DNA of 64,000 nt from NCBI GenBank assembly GCA_001600495.1, contig BCKE01000025.1, positions 206,321 to 270,320 on the forward strand, given 5' to 3'. Shown here in pieces: positions 44,997 to 56,138 of this stretch. The notes beneath the pieces are model-generated. The model saw only the letters and a program-made list of their open reading frames with translations. It did not search any database and was not told the DNA's origin. The stretch's first letter is position 1. Each line of letters starts with the position of its first letter. Made by a program: the position numbers and the translations under genes. The stretch is from Pilasporangium apinafurcum. Lineage: Eukaryota > Oomycota > Peronosporomycetes > Pythiales > Pythiaceae.

Positions 44997-47302
44997 TTAT
45001 TTCCGGGAGATGGCTTCATAAAATGCCAACACCCTCGCATCAGCGAGAATGGTGCGATTGAACCCCAAGCGACTGCGCAGTTGCAAACCCTGCAGTGATC
45101 GGACGCGAGAGAGAGCCACATAGGCCTGACCGTACTCAAATACCCGCGAGAGGTCCAAGACAGCCGAGTCGAAGGATAAACCCTGGCTTTTGTGGATGCT
45201 AATGGCCCAAGCCAATGTCAACGGCAACTGGCGACGTGAGGCCAATACAGTGTCTGCCACCCGCACGGGAAACTCCTCATGGCGAATGATCTCGGTAGTG
45301 CCGTTAGAAAAGCGAACAATCGGTAAATTCGTCTGTGAAGTGAACCCTTGAACCACTCCACGCGAGCCGTTGACCAGACCGATGAGCGGATTAATCGTCT
45401 TGGTCAACATCACCTGGGCATTTTCTACAGAATAATGAAGCTGAGTAAGCAGAGTGGGCAAAGTAAATCTGGAAACAGATATCTTACGTTTCAAAGATAG
45501 GGACGGTGGAGCTGGACAACCTGCGAGGTATTCTTTCTTGCCGCTACAAGAGTGATCCACACATGTATCCAGTGAGTGAATGAAGCGTGTAATTAGAGAT
45601 TACCGTTGCAATAGGGAGACATAATGAGACAACGTTCTGCACCTGTCTGCACAAACATAATTGAACTTTTTGCCTTTGAGCTCTTCCAGCCGCTTTGTAT
45701 TGGTCTGTACCGCAATAAAAGATGAGTCAGTCTCTCATCACCTCAAATGCATGCGTTACACTTTACCTGAAACACGGCGTCATTATGTGTGAATATGTGA
45801 ATGGCTGAGCCGTCTATTAGTTCCTGAGACGGTAGATATCGCTCATTTAGTCGCGCCACCATTTTCTCGGTCGTCTTGCCCATTCGGAATGCATTGAGAA
45901 TCGTCACAAACTCTTCATTGGTTTGTCGGAATACCTGACTCAATACCACGACTTCCTTGATTCCCCTTTGCCAGGATGCGCTTTCAAAACAAAGTGTCGT
46001 CTGCTTACACTGCTTTGTCACAGGTGGCAACTGGAAAAAATCTCCCGACAAAACCAACTGAATACCCCCGAAGAAGGAGTTGTCACGCCGCACAGTACGC
46101 GCAATAGCTTCTAAATCATCAAACAATTGGCCGTCAAGCATCGAAATTTCGTCGATCACGAGCATTTGAGCATGCAGCCATCGACGAAGGGCATCTTTTC
46201 TTGATTGCACTTGGCGAAGCAACTCCTGTTGGCTGCCGTACGGACGTGCATCAATTCCCGCAAAGTGATGCAACGTCATGCCTCCAATGTTGTAAGCTGC
46301 GATTCCGGTTGTAGCCGTTGCGTATATGCGTCCCTTGTTTATCTCGCGTGTCGCACTTACGCCTTGCAGGATCTGCTGAAGCAAAAACGACTTCCCAGTA
46401 CCAGCGCTTCCTGTGAAAAAAACGTTCTTACGTTCAGCGATGCACTTGAGCACCTGCAGTTGCTCTTTGGTGAATCGAGCGGGCTTATTATGTTGCTCAA
46501 CTGTGCTATTCTGTGAGTTGCTTTCCAGTCGTCTCCGTGATGAGAATGATCGTTGATTCTTAGCAGATTGCATGATGCCTGGATTAGAGGCAGTAAGATC
46601 ATTCGTTCTGTCTTTGAGCGGGCTACTTCGTGGCCGCTTCACACCAACGAATGGCTTTTGGTTATAGTTGACATATGGACGTGATGCATTGGCGGTCATG
46701 CGCATAGGAGTTTTTGATATGGCACCCATACTCAAACTAAATAGTCGCAAGTCTTCCATTGCGGCAGGGTCACCATGTTGCAGATTGAACTGATAAATTC
46801 GAGTGCTATCACGCCTGTGAAATTCATACATATTTATACGATTACATGAAATTTTGTGAGCCATGGTTTGGTTGAAATTATCAGCTTACCTGATGAATGT
46901 CATCTTGCCTTGAGAGATGTGACTAAAATATACTATCAACGCACATTCAGGTGAAAATCGGTGCTTGTCGTATGCATACTATCATGCTATTGTACGGTCA
47001 ATTGCATTGTTATCATCAGCAATTGTCAGCTGCATACCTTCATATTTGTGTTTATGAAGTCGCAATGCTTTGCGAAAGCTAGGTTCCTCACACACAACTT
47101 CCAATCCACCACGCCGCTTGAAAATCTACAAGTTGATTGAGTAGTCATGATAATACGTTAGTAGCAGCTCCGTGCAAGCGACGTCTCCAGTGACGTGTAC
47201 ACTTACAATTGTCTGATGATATGGGGTTGTCAGAAGATTGCGTCCAGATCGTGCATCCGCCACTTGATATTCCAATGCACATCGCGTAGCAATGAGTGCC
47301 AT
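44997..47302 (-). CDS. PIF1-family 5'-3' DNA helicase
   Basis: N-terminal exons begin MALIATRCALEYQVADARSGRNLLTTPYHQTI (47302 to about 47207), IFKRRGGLEVVCEEPSFRKALRLHKHKYE and SPECALIVYFSHISQGKMTFIR. The main exon (about 46816-45766) has RDSTRIYQFNLQHGDPAAMEDLRLFSLSMG. It carries the helicase core: TKEQLQVLKCIAERKNVFFTGSAGTGKSFLLQQIL (Walker A), ATTGIAAYNIGGMTLHHFAGI, MLVIDEISMLDGQLFDDLEAIAR (Walker B), GGIQLVLSGDFFQLPPV, VVVLSQVFRQTN. A short exon has TNTKRLEELKGKKFNYVCADR. The last (from about 45542) has NPLIGLVNGSRGVVQGF and LPLTLAWAISIHKSQGLSFDSAVLDLSRVFEYGQAYVALSRVRSLQGL. Pif1 helicases act at G-quadruplexes, telomeres, Okazaki fragments and mitochondrial DNA. Helicase motifs are complete. 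The boundary between the second and third exons is uncertain. Confidence 0.93.
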
Positions 47303-47542
47303 TGCTTAGCTCTGCTTTATTGCTATTTAGTTGTACGGCAACAAGCTGCACTGATCTAAAGGATAGTGCAGATCGGCGAGCAGCTCTCCGTCTGCAAGTG
47401 ATTGATACATGAAACGACGGATGCAATTTGTTTGTTTTTTCAAATCTTCAAACAATTAACTGCATAACGGATATGTATCTTTTATATTGGATACTAATAC
47501 GGTTAAAAGTTAATAAGTTTTGCTCACAATTCACAAACCGCA

Positions 47543-47944
47543 ATGGAAGACATCGCCCAAATGCATGAGTTCCTGGAGACACTGCGGGGTTATTCGCCCA
47601 CAATCCCAGAGGAAGTGGTGGAGTACTATTTGCAGCAGGCAGGTTTTACCACCAACGACCCGCGGATTTTGCGGCTTGTAGCTTTGGCCGCACACAAGTT
47701 CTTGGTGGATGTTACACACGACGCCATGCAGTATCAGCGCATTCGATCGCAAGGATCCTCTTCTTCGTCATCTGCTGGTTCAAGTGCTACCTCCGCCTCT
47801 GGACTGGGCGCGACCGGAAGCGCAGCTGCATCAGGTAATCGCACTGTGCTCACGATGGAAGACCTCGTCGCTAGTCTGAAGGAATACGGTGTCAACATCA
47901 TCAAACCGGAGTATTTCAGTGACGTCGCAAAGGATGAGCATTAA
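47543..47944 (+). CDS. TAF10: TFIID/SAGA subunit TAF10
   Basis: A 133-aa intronless protein. The histone-fold begins HEFLETLRGYSPTIPEEVVEYYLQQAGFTTNDPRILRLVALAAHKFLVDVTHDAMQY, an unmistakable TAF10 core. After a Ser/Ala/Gly-rich loop of about 35 residues it ends LTMEDLVASLKEYGVNIIKPEYFSD, the conserved C-terminal helix. Members pair with TAF3, TAF8 or SPT7/SUPT7L in TFIID and SAGA. The long N-terminal tail of animal TAF10 is absent, so the protein is close to the minimal fold. Divergent from the PIF1 gene across 240 bp. Confidence 0.95.
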   Translation: MEDIAQMHEFLETLRGYSPTIPEEVVEYYLQQAGFTTNDPRILRLVALAAHKFLVDVTHDAMQYQRIRSQGSSSSSSAGSSATSASGLGATGSAAASGNRTVLTMEDLVASLKEYGVNIIKPEYFSDVAKDEH

Positions 47945-48314
47945 GTGCCATGACGACAAATGTACTCTGCGATAAAGTAGAATTACCAAGCGTTCCTATT
48001 GAATGTGAAGTACGCAGCAAGTGTCTCTATATGATCAGCGTAGCATATCCACATCCAATAATCAATCGCAGTAAATATATTTAATCCACCCGTCTACATC
48101 TTGGACTTGAACACTCAACACCAGAAGTTCTCGTTTGACGGATATATCTATTAATTTCCTTAGTGATTCAAAAAGCAAGAAAAAAAAGGAATAAATGACG
48201 GAGAAAGATGAAAGTAAAAGGCACAATGTTCCCATCTGGTTGTCATGTGCAATACATCATTGACCATCCTCCTTTCTTCCCTCGTCTTACCCATACCACC
48301 ACGTCAGTCTTCCG
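47945..48314. other. Convergent 3' spacer
   Basis: Between TAF10 and the ankyrin-FYVE-TPR gene. AT-rich with an A-run at about 48178-48187. No gene seen. Confidence 0.45.
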
Positions 48315-50378
48315 TTAGATAGCTAGAGACTTCTGATACGCTTCAATTGCCTTCTCATGATCGCCCTTCTCAAATAAAATTTTACCCAGCAGGGTCGAGT
48401 TGGTGGCGGATGGCTCCAGCTCCAACGACTTGGTGATCGCAATCACGGCATCGTCTAAATTCTCATCGGCATAGTACGCACGCCCTAGGTACGAGTACAG
48501 AACCGGATCGTTGGGACAAATGTCCACCGCACGGGCAAAGGCCTGCACAGCAGCATTCGCACTGCCCTTCTCCATCATCAGGTGACCCAGATTCACCAAC
48601 ACATCCACTTCAGGCATGTTTTCATCATCGTCATCATCATCTTCTTCTTCGACTGCGATAGCGTCAGAATCGTCAAATTCACCCAGATCAGTCGGGCGAT
48701 CTTCGAATTCTGAGACAATGTCGTAAGGCGAGTCTGTAACTGAGAGATTAGCCATGTCATTCTGCAACCTTGTCGCTGTGGAGGAAGAAGGAACTGTCTG
48801 AGATGACTGTACAGGGCTACCTACTCTCATGCCTTGCGTGCCAGCATCCACGTTGCGTCCTTTAAACCCATCGTAACCGCTGTTGGGTCGATGCATTCCA
48901 CGCCCTGCTTGATTTACCAAGTGCATTGCTGATTCAGGTGACGTTCCACTAGTATTCGACCCTGGGGCTGTGGTGGGAAGCTTCATTGGGACCGAGTGCA
49001 CACGATCACGACCACTGTCACGGTTGCTCAGCAGTGTCAGGCGTTCTGGATCCAACGCTTCCTCCAAAAGCTCTGCCTGCGCACGAAGTTGCGATTGTGC
49101 GATCTCTTTCTCCTCCATAAGCTGTGAAACCTGCTTCTGTAGACTTACTACTTGGTCGTGAATGCCTTGGTAGGGAACGTCTGCGTTGTTTTGCCTGGCT
49201 GGTGCCGAAACGTGACGTTCGAGTTGGTATGCTGGAGGTGCCTGTGCAGGAGAACGTAGAGCTTCGTCGGATCGCCGCGCTGGGACAACGAGCTGCGACT
49301 GTGTCGTCATCCGTCCAGATTGATTGGGCTGCAACATGAGTCGGTCGGCATTCCGCAAGAGATCGTGGCAGACTGTACACACGCGATGACGATCGCTCAG
49401 TCCGTAATGCGGTAGCTTCACGCGTTCACGCGCCGAGTGATCTCGGCAGATCGACTGTCCACAGTTTCGGCAGTGATGACGTTTCTTGAAAGGTGAAAAT
49501 CTCTGCGAGCAGATGTGGCAGTTTGGCGCGTTCATCCACCGCGGTGGTAGTGACACCACCGTGCGCGTGGTCATACGAGTCGATGTTTGGTATGGAAGCG
49601 GTTTCTGCACAGGCGCAGGCAGTGTCATGGACCCAGCGCTCATGTTACTAGAAGATGCAGTCGACCGCAGTGCGTCGACGTTCATCGTCTGGAAATCATT
49701 CTCCGAATATGCACGAGATTTGTAACTGCGTGAGTTCTTCTTCACACTACCACCGCTCTCACGAGTCGATGGGATAGAGGAGACAGAAGCGGAATACGGG
49801 CCGTCAGCGTTGTATCGCTTCTGCAATGGTTGCCCCGAGACATGGCCGTTCGTATCATCCGCATCCACCGCCGTTGCCGCTGCTGCCGCCGCCGCCGCCT
49901 GCTGGTCATCATACGCAAGTTGGTCGGCGTACCCTGCTTTCTCACACACGTGATGGTACATTTCCTCCAAAAGTTTGACTGATCGTGATGGTAAATTCGT
50001 TTTCCGCGCGAGTTGCACGGCAGTCTCGCCTGAAGGAGTTTTCTTCAACACCGCGTCTGGATAGGACGCCAACAGTGCCTGCAGCCACTCGATCTTCGCC
50101 TGTGCCTTGATAGCGATCTGCAACGGTAGCATCTCGGCGGTGTTGGTCGCACGCGCACCGTGTGGGTACGCCTTCAACAACGACATGAGCACGCCTTCGC
50201 TGATTGAGTGCGGTTCTGTACACGCCCAATGCAGCGGCAACATGCCGTATGAGTCGACCTGCTGCGCTGTAAGCGGTTCGGCGTCCACAAGTTTTTTCAG
50301 CTCTTCCCATTTCGACCCCTTCGCTAGCTTAATGGCGTCCATGCGCTTCTGCACATACTCGCCCTCGCCGCCCGCCAT
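48315..50378 (-). CDS. Ankyrin-FYVE-TPR multidomain protein
   Basis: A single 687-aa frame from the ATG at 50378 (MAGGEGEYVQKRMDAIKLAKGSKWEELKKLV); the frame is open further upstream, but this ATG is followed at once by the conserved domain. Residues 20-150 form ankyrin-like repeats (SYGMLPLHWACTE, TAEMLPLQIAIKAQAKIEWLQALL). A FYVE/RING-like zinc finger is at about 283-340 (NCHICSQRFSPFKKRHHCRNCGQSICRDHS...HRVCTVCHDLL) with the R(K)RHHCR PI3P-binding motif. A coiled coil is near 400-440. C-terminal TPRs are at 586-687 (VLVNLGHLMMEKGSANAAVQAFARAVDICPNDPVLYSYLGRAYYADENLDDAVIAITKSLELEP). It probably binds PI3P-rich endosomes and scaffolds partners; the domain order is characteristic of oomycetes. 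Confidence 0.88.
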   Translation of the reverse strand: MAGGEGEYVQKRMDAIKLAKGSKWEELKKLVDAEPLTAQQVDSYGMLPLHWACTEPHSISEGVLMSLLKAYPHGARATNTAEMLPLQIAIKAQAKIEWLQALLASYPDAVLKKTPSGETAVQLARKTNLPSRSVKLLEEMYHHVCEKAGYADQLAYDDQQAAAAAAAATAVDADDTNGHVSGQPLQKRYNADGPYSASVSSIPSTRESGGSVKKNSRSYKSRAYSENDFQTMNVDALRSTASSSNMSAGSMTLPAPVQKPLPYQTSTRMTTRTVVSLPPRWMNAPNCHICSQRFSPFKKRHHCRNCGQSICRDHSARERVKLPHYGLSDRHRVCTVCHDLLRNADRLMLQPNQSGRMTTQSQLVVPARRSDEALRSPAQAPPAYQLERHVSAPARQNNADVPYQGIHDQVVSLQKQVSQLMEEKEIAQSQLRAQAELLEEALDPERLTLLSNRDSGRDRVHSVPMKLPTTAPGSNTSGTSPESAMHLVNQAGRGMHRPNSGYDGFKGRNVDAGTQGMRVGSPVQSSQTVPSSSTATRLQNDMANLSVTDSPYDIVSEFEDRPTDLGEFDDSDAIAVEEEDDDDDDENMPEVDVLVNLGHLMMEKGSANAAVQAFARAVDICPNDPVLYSYLGRAYYADENLDDAVIAITKSLELEPSATNSTLLGKILFEKGDHEKAIEAYQKSLAI

Positions 50379-51342
50379 CGTGTCGCTTGCGGTCGATGCG
50401 GGGACAAACAACGAAATCCTTTTTTCCTTTCTTTTCGCCTGCTCTCTTTCTTTATACGGGCAAGGTCTGAGTCCCCTTCGAAACAAACCTAATTTTGTAT
50501 TCAGACAAATAATAAAAATAACTTTCGGATCATTCGGGACTGCTGGACATCCGGTCATTGAATTAGGGATTAAGTCCCGTATTATTGATATCCCACTCAT
50601 TGTTTATCACATGGCCGATCATCATGAAAAATGGAGATGGTTTTTGGTTATCATGCGAGATAATGTCAGTAGAAGTGGTAAAACTGGAGAAAAGAGTAGT
50701 TCAGTGAGGCCATTAGCAATGTTTAACACGTACTCATGAAATCTAGTATTACAAAGCAAGGAACAATATGAAGCGACGAGAAAAAAAACAACATCGTTTG
50801 ACACGAACATGACTTCTCTCCCATTTAGCGCCACAATCAAGCTAATTGCCACTTTTTCCGTTTTTTACCCCAATCTCTTTATAGGAGACATTTACCACGG
50901 TAAAATATACCGTACCTCTGATATTTATGTCCATCGATCACACAATAAAATATGCGCGGTAAGATCATATCCATGAAGGAAAAAGGGAAAACTCAATATG
51001 ACTGATAGGTTTAGCCTCTATCGGTAGGATACACTTTGACGTTTTTTTTTAAAAAGCGAAGAGATTCCTATCGACAGAAGCAGCAGCTTGTTTCGAATTC
51101 TCCGCAATGAACTCTTTTTTTCCACTATCCTTCTTTTCAAGAACGGATGTGAGGCGATGATAGAGCGTACCAGAGAAGATCGAGTTCGTGGAAAATCAAA
51201 GTGATTGCCCAGAAAGACACAAACACAAAAAGGAGATCGTTCCTGGATCGCTCGTATTTCGGTATCTCATGAGGTTTCCATCAAAGATAAAAAAGTGTTC
51301 TTGGCTGTGAGAAATTTAGAAAAAATCCGAATTTAAGAAGTA
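50379..51342. other. Gene-free upstream region of the ankyrin-FYVE-TPR gene
   Basis: The FYVE gene's frame stays open to about 50600 with an additional ATG, probably leader sequence. Beyond it I see no gene. The 3' part (51240-51342) may be degraded flank of the dispersed repeat that follows. Confidence 0.4.
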
Positions 51343-51600
51343 ATCCGCAAGTCAAGGGAGCCAAAAACAGCCTAATTCTTAGGTTGGCCAAAATCCAAAA
51401 AATCCGCTATTCGTGCTCTACGAAAATGTGTGGCAGTTCGAAACAGATCCGTCCAAGAAAACTTGTTTCCCGTGATTATTATCCAAGTCGTAGCATCCAG
51501 AGAGGAGAACTGGTACGACAAAATTTGCATTTTCTGTCAGATGGTCATCGATTTTGCGATTCTCAAGGTCGTTCAGAACATAAAAAATACCACAATACCA
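51343..51600 (+). repeat. Dispersed repeat, copy 1
   Basis: Aligns by eye with 63732-63985 in the same orientation over about 250 bp. Clear anchors are GCCAAAAACAGCCTAATTCT (here) versus GCCAAAAATAGCCTAATTCG, CCAAAATCC..., GGAGAACT, and GGTCATCGATTTTGCGATT. Divergence is perhaps 25-30 percent with small indels. On the minus strand both copies keep an open frame with related residues (NRKIDDH...N..FV..VLL..C...DN..G..VFL), so it may derive from a coding part of a mobile element. I recognise no transposase motif. Confidence 0.7.
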
Positions 51601-52258
51601 TTTTTGTCCAATGATATACTCTGTAGCACATAGTATGGAACTCAAGTGCTGAAGAGTGGCTTAAGACACCAACAGTATTGCACCAATAACTCGAAGATTG
51701 CCGCCAAATTACTTGGACGACAAACACTCTTAACAATATTAGAGCTCATTTTATTCAATATGGTTAGGGTAAATGACATATATGAAACGAATTATGAATC
51801 AAAAGAAATAAAAACGATGACCATCAAGCTAAAACAATGCCAAAATGGAAGCGAATACTCATCTTTGACTGCTAATTACTCGACAACCACTAGTTCGATT
51901 TGAACGCTGTTTGCTTTGTTCATCATTACAAATAAAAAACTATCCTATGCCAAAATATTATGTGCTAAAAGGCAGTTGCGGATTTTTTGAGTTTAGGAAA
52001 ACAACTGAAAACTGGCACCGTTGGCTCGTGGATTGCTTGTTAAAAAGTGCTTTTTTTGGTGGATTCAAAAGCCAACACTTTTTTTCGTGAGCGACCAACC
52101 TTCGAAAAGGTAACTCACGCAAGCACTTGCGCACTCACACGAGAGAGAAGGAGAGTAAGAGACGAATCTTCCTTCCTTCCTCCGCTGACGCAGGTAGAGC
52201 CACCCTGGCGGACGACAAAAGGAGCAACCAAGACCCCGAACTCCACGGGAGCGCCACC
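51601..52258. other. Upstream region of the 2PGK-like gene
   Basis: AT-rich until about 52040, then purine/pyrimidine-mixed leader sequence up to the strong ATG context at 52259. No gene or structured RNA. The 52127-52258 stretch is open in frame with the downstream gene but lacks an ATG. Confidence 0.45.
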
Positions 52259-54474
52259 ATGGATGCCGTGGAGTCTGAAGCAGATGCCAGCGACCCCATG
52301 GAACTGCTAATAGTTCAACGGCAAGACAAGCGCGAATGTTTCACACGGTATCGACTCCAAGAAACGCTCATGCTTATGGGGTGTCGCCCCAAAGATGCAG
52401 TGCTCGTGACGAAAGAAGTGTTTGGTATGTTTCACAAATACATCACAAAGCAATCCGAAAAGGAAAAAGCGAACGACGTATCTAGGAAACATAATGTGAG
52501 ACAAGATAATGACGAAGAGCGAGAACCGGAAGATAAAGAAATCCCATCGCAGGTATTGCCGTGGCATTACTTGCACCAATGCATCTACTCATCACTGGCA
52601 AGTCTTGATTACACAAAACCGCACCACTTGTTGGATTTCCAAATCGCCAAGGAAATTACGCAACGCAATCAGTCGTTTGTGGTGTTATTGGGTGGAACGT
52701 CCGGCACAGGCAAATCAACCTTAGCATCGTTATTGGCGGCGCGCTTACGACTGACCACGGTGCTTCCCACGGACTCGGTACGACATATCCTGCGTGCGTT
52801 CACCAAGAAAGAAGACAATCCATGTGCATTCGTGTCAACATATCAAGCAGGAGATGCGCTTTCTGTCGAAGAAATTGCGGAATTGTCAGTGGCATCTGAT
52901 GGCGTCATGTCCAACAATCGACTACATAAGCGCAAGGTGCTACGCGGATACAAGCTGCAAAGCGAAGTGGTGCTGGAGAAACTGGACAAGGTGTTGACCA
53001 TGTTTGAACGGCGTAAACAGTCGTTGGTGGTTGAGGGCGTGCATTTAAACACGGACCAGATGATGGAGTTGGTGCGTCGCCACCCGAATTGCGTGCCATT
53101 TGTGATTTACATCAGTAACGAGCACAAGCATCGCGAACGGTTTGCCGTGCGTGCGCGACATATGACGATCAACCCACAAGAGAACAAATATATCAAGTAC
53201 TTCGAAAACATTCGTATTATCCAACGGCACTTGTGCAAGCACGCAGATAAGTATCTTATTCCAAAGATTGACAATACTAATGTTGACCGCAGCATTGCAA
53301 CCATTCAGTCAACGCTGATCCGTGTTCTTCGTAAAATGGACCGTGGAGAAAAGATCTTTGATGAAAAAATGAACCGTATGGTACTCCTCTCACGTGAGCA
53401 TGAGAACTCCATTAAGAAGGCTTGGTCCAGCAAAACTGTGCGCAAGGCAATGCGACCGCTGATCAAGCAAAAGGTCTCGAAGCGATTGCTATTGCGACGG
53501 CTGCTCACAGAACAGACCACGGCTGTCTTTGGTACATCGCTTCATGCAGATGATTCGTCGAGCAGTGATGAAGAACGTCATGGTGATGACGACCAGAATG
53601 GTGAAGAAGACGAAGATGAGGACGAGCAAACGACCGTTGTCGGCAGTCTGTTCAGTGGCACGACATCACGTGACCGTGCTGCCACTGTTGGACGAGGTTC
53701 ATCCCACAAGCAGGTATTTTTGGATGATATCGAAGAGCACACCGCTGGAACAACATACAATGCCAAGATGATGCGGTCACTGTCTGTTGCGATTCGACAA
53801 GCCGCGCTCTGGAGAGCAAGTATGCCGCTAAGTAACTATGCTGACTATGCGGATTGGGATGTGATTGCGCCGCCTGGGAGCCCAGAAGTCACGTTCTCCG
53901 ATGTTATTGAAAACATGCAAGCGTCCCCGGGCTTTTCGGATATGAAGCACAAATGGAAGTTCGAGGAACGGAGCAAATCATGGTACTCCGGAGATTTCCA
54001 CGAAGAAAGTAAAATCATTTCCCAGACACCCACTAGTATGCCTTTCAGGACTTACTCCCCAAGTAAAGTTGCTGTGGAAGCGCTTGCGCAGGTCCAGCGA
54101 TATCGCCAGCAAGAACAAAATGGCGTCGCGACTGCGATGAAACAACCGCTACATAGCCAACTTCCACCGCTGGGCAGGCGTTCAAAGGGCGCTGCACGTC
54201 GTGTCCAGTCGTTACCAGCTGAAGCGCTGGATATTACTGGCATGGATTTCGACCTTGATAGTGTGTCGATGTTAGACCCAGACGATGACGATCGAATTTC
54301 AATGACATCTTCCCCACGCGACGAATGTAAGTGGAGTAGAAAACTAAAATGGCCTCGCTAGTAGTTGTTGTTAATTATTTTGGTGTGTAATGAGTAGGTG
54401 TTTCTCCATTGGAGCAAAGTATCGATGACACCGATAGTCACTTCGAGGTTAGTTCGCAAGGTTCCGTCGAGTAA
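52259..54474 (+). CDS. P-loop kinase of the 2-phosphoglycerate kinase / LPA1-like family
   Basis: ATG at 52259 lies in GCCACCATGG, an ideal context. Exon 1 (52259-54326) ends one base into a codon; exon 2 (54398-54474) completes it and encodes VSPLEQSIDDTDSHFEVSSQGSVE, giving 714 aa. Ignoring this GTAAGT intron would yield a false stop at 54361. Features: an N-terminal ATP-cone-like region (FTRYRLQETLMLMGCRPKDAVLVTKEV), Walker A GGTSGTGKST (about 144-153), then LPTDSVRHILRAF, SLVVEGVHLNTDQM, FVIYISNEHKHRERFAVRAR. An acidic linker and Ser-rich C-terminus follow. The closest pattern is archaeal 2-phosphoglycerate kinase and plant Low Phytic Acid 1. A role in inositol polyphosphate or phosphate metabolism is an inference from that similarity. 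Confidence 0.85.
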
Positions 54475-54693
54475 GTCGTCTTCAACCATGTTTGGACACA
54501 GCAGTACGGAGCTCCAGTATACTTCCTATTGCTCGTTGGATTCATGCGTGAACTTACAGGAGCTTGTAGCCGAGACATGGAAATGGTAACTGTGAGAAGA
54601 ATTAGTTTGTGAAAAATGTACATCATTTTATATATACTAAAAACAAAGGCACCCATGCCTATGTTATGCATATCTTGTACTCTTCTCTCAAGT

Positions 54694-56138
54694 TCACAAC
54701 TGCTTTGCCTTTGCTATTTGGGAGGTGCCGGCGTTACTACAGCGCTTCAGGCACTCATCAGTCGCTCGGATCTCCGCTGCTTTCATTAGGTCTTGATACT
54801 TGAGATAGGAAAACGAATACGCACCAAGTAGCGACAGCCCTACACCCAGCACATTCGCGAATTGAATGTGCACGTCGTGGAAGAAGAGGAAGCCACAGAT
54901 TGTCGACATGAGGTCCTTAATGTTTCCTGTCACCGATGTTGCCAAGGCAGAGTTGCGCAGTGTGCAAATGAAGATCGAAAATTGGTAGAGAACACACATG
55001 CAGCAGTTGAGAGCAAGAATTGAGAGAAACCAAAGGTCGAAAAGCTGCGGGGACGTCTGGACTATGTCGGACTCGAACTGGTACGCGAGGAGCATAGAAA
55101 TGATAGATGCAGTGGCACTATTGAGAAGCACCAATTGCATGGATGACAGCGCGCTTTCCTTGGAGAACGTGAGGGTGAAAGCACTGCAGATATTCTGAAG
55201 AATGACGAGTGCATACCCTCGCATGTCGGAAGACGTATCAGTACTTCCAGCTACCAAGCTACCCGTAGTACTCACTGCACATTTAGCGGAAACATTGGTG
55301 AGTTATTCGATTCAACCAATAAACAAAACAAACTCATTGATTTTAGTAATTCGCCATGCTTACCTAGTAATGCAAGTTTAATGGGATTGGAAATGTGCTG
55401 AAGTCGTATTGAACAATCAAATTGAAGACAGTACGAAGGTGAGCGTCATATAGAATGGAATCAGGATGCTTTGCTTTGGTATACCTTGTGTAAGACGAGC
55501 CATTCGATTAGCATGACCTTTATTGTCGTTAGTCGTCGAAGCACTAAATACCTGATTAGAAAAATGTATCCTTTGATCAACACAATCTCCGACAAAAATT
55601 ACGCAACAGAGGATGGCCATCCTTACATTGGCATGTTGACTACACGCATACTAGCAAAACCGAAGAGCATATTGCCAATATTCAGCACAACTAACGGCAG
55701 GATGACCTTGATGATGTACGAAAATGACGGTAACTTCCATGCAAACCCATCTGAACCCACTGCTTCTAGCGCAGTTGCTCTGGCACCACCACAAACGACA
55801 GGTCCTGTTCCTCCGGGGAGATTAATCGATACGGTACGGTGTTGGCAACCTTTTTCTATCCCATCTTCAACAAATACATCCCCATCCACTCCTTTGCAAC
55901 TCTTCTTTGTGTCGGAATTTGCTGTCGGACAAAGCAGACTTTGCAGACTCATCACCAGACACATGACCACCATTGTGAATGTACTTTGTACAGCGGCCAA
56001 TGTGTACACTGCCTGCCAGCCATATGTGGTAAGTAGTGTCTTCGTCAGCATATTCATGGCGAACGAGCACAGAAAGTAGCACCCGCATGGCAAGAGCACC
56101 GCACATAGCGACTTGTGCTCGTGGGCATTCACCGACAT
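54694..56138 (-). CDS. Nucleotide-sugar transporter (SLC35/DMT family)
   Basis: Five short exons reconstruct: MSVNAHEHKSLCAVLLPCGCYFLCSFAMNMLTKTLLTTYGWQAVYTLAAVQSTFTMVVMCLV...PLVVLNIGNMLFGFASMRVVNMPM (56138-55624); YLVLRRLTTIKVMLIEWLVLHK (about 55552-55487); HISNPIKLALL; and VSTTGSLVAGSTDTSSDMRGYALVILQNICSAFTLTFSKES...NSALATSVTGNIKDLMSTICGFLFFHDVHIQFANVLGVGLSLLGAYSFSYLK to the stop at 54694. The NMPMYLVLRRLTTI block, GTLVAGSTD-type loop, TSVTGNIKD and final FANVLGVGLSLLGAYSFSYLK are diagnostic for SLC35 nucleotide-sugar antiporters. The likely location is Golgi or ER. An insert of about 55 hydrophilic residues sits between TM2 and TM3. Substrate cannot be assigned. Confidence 0.88.
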
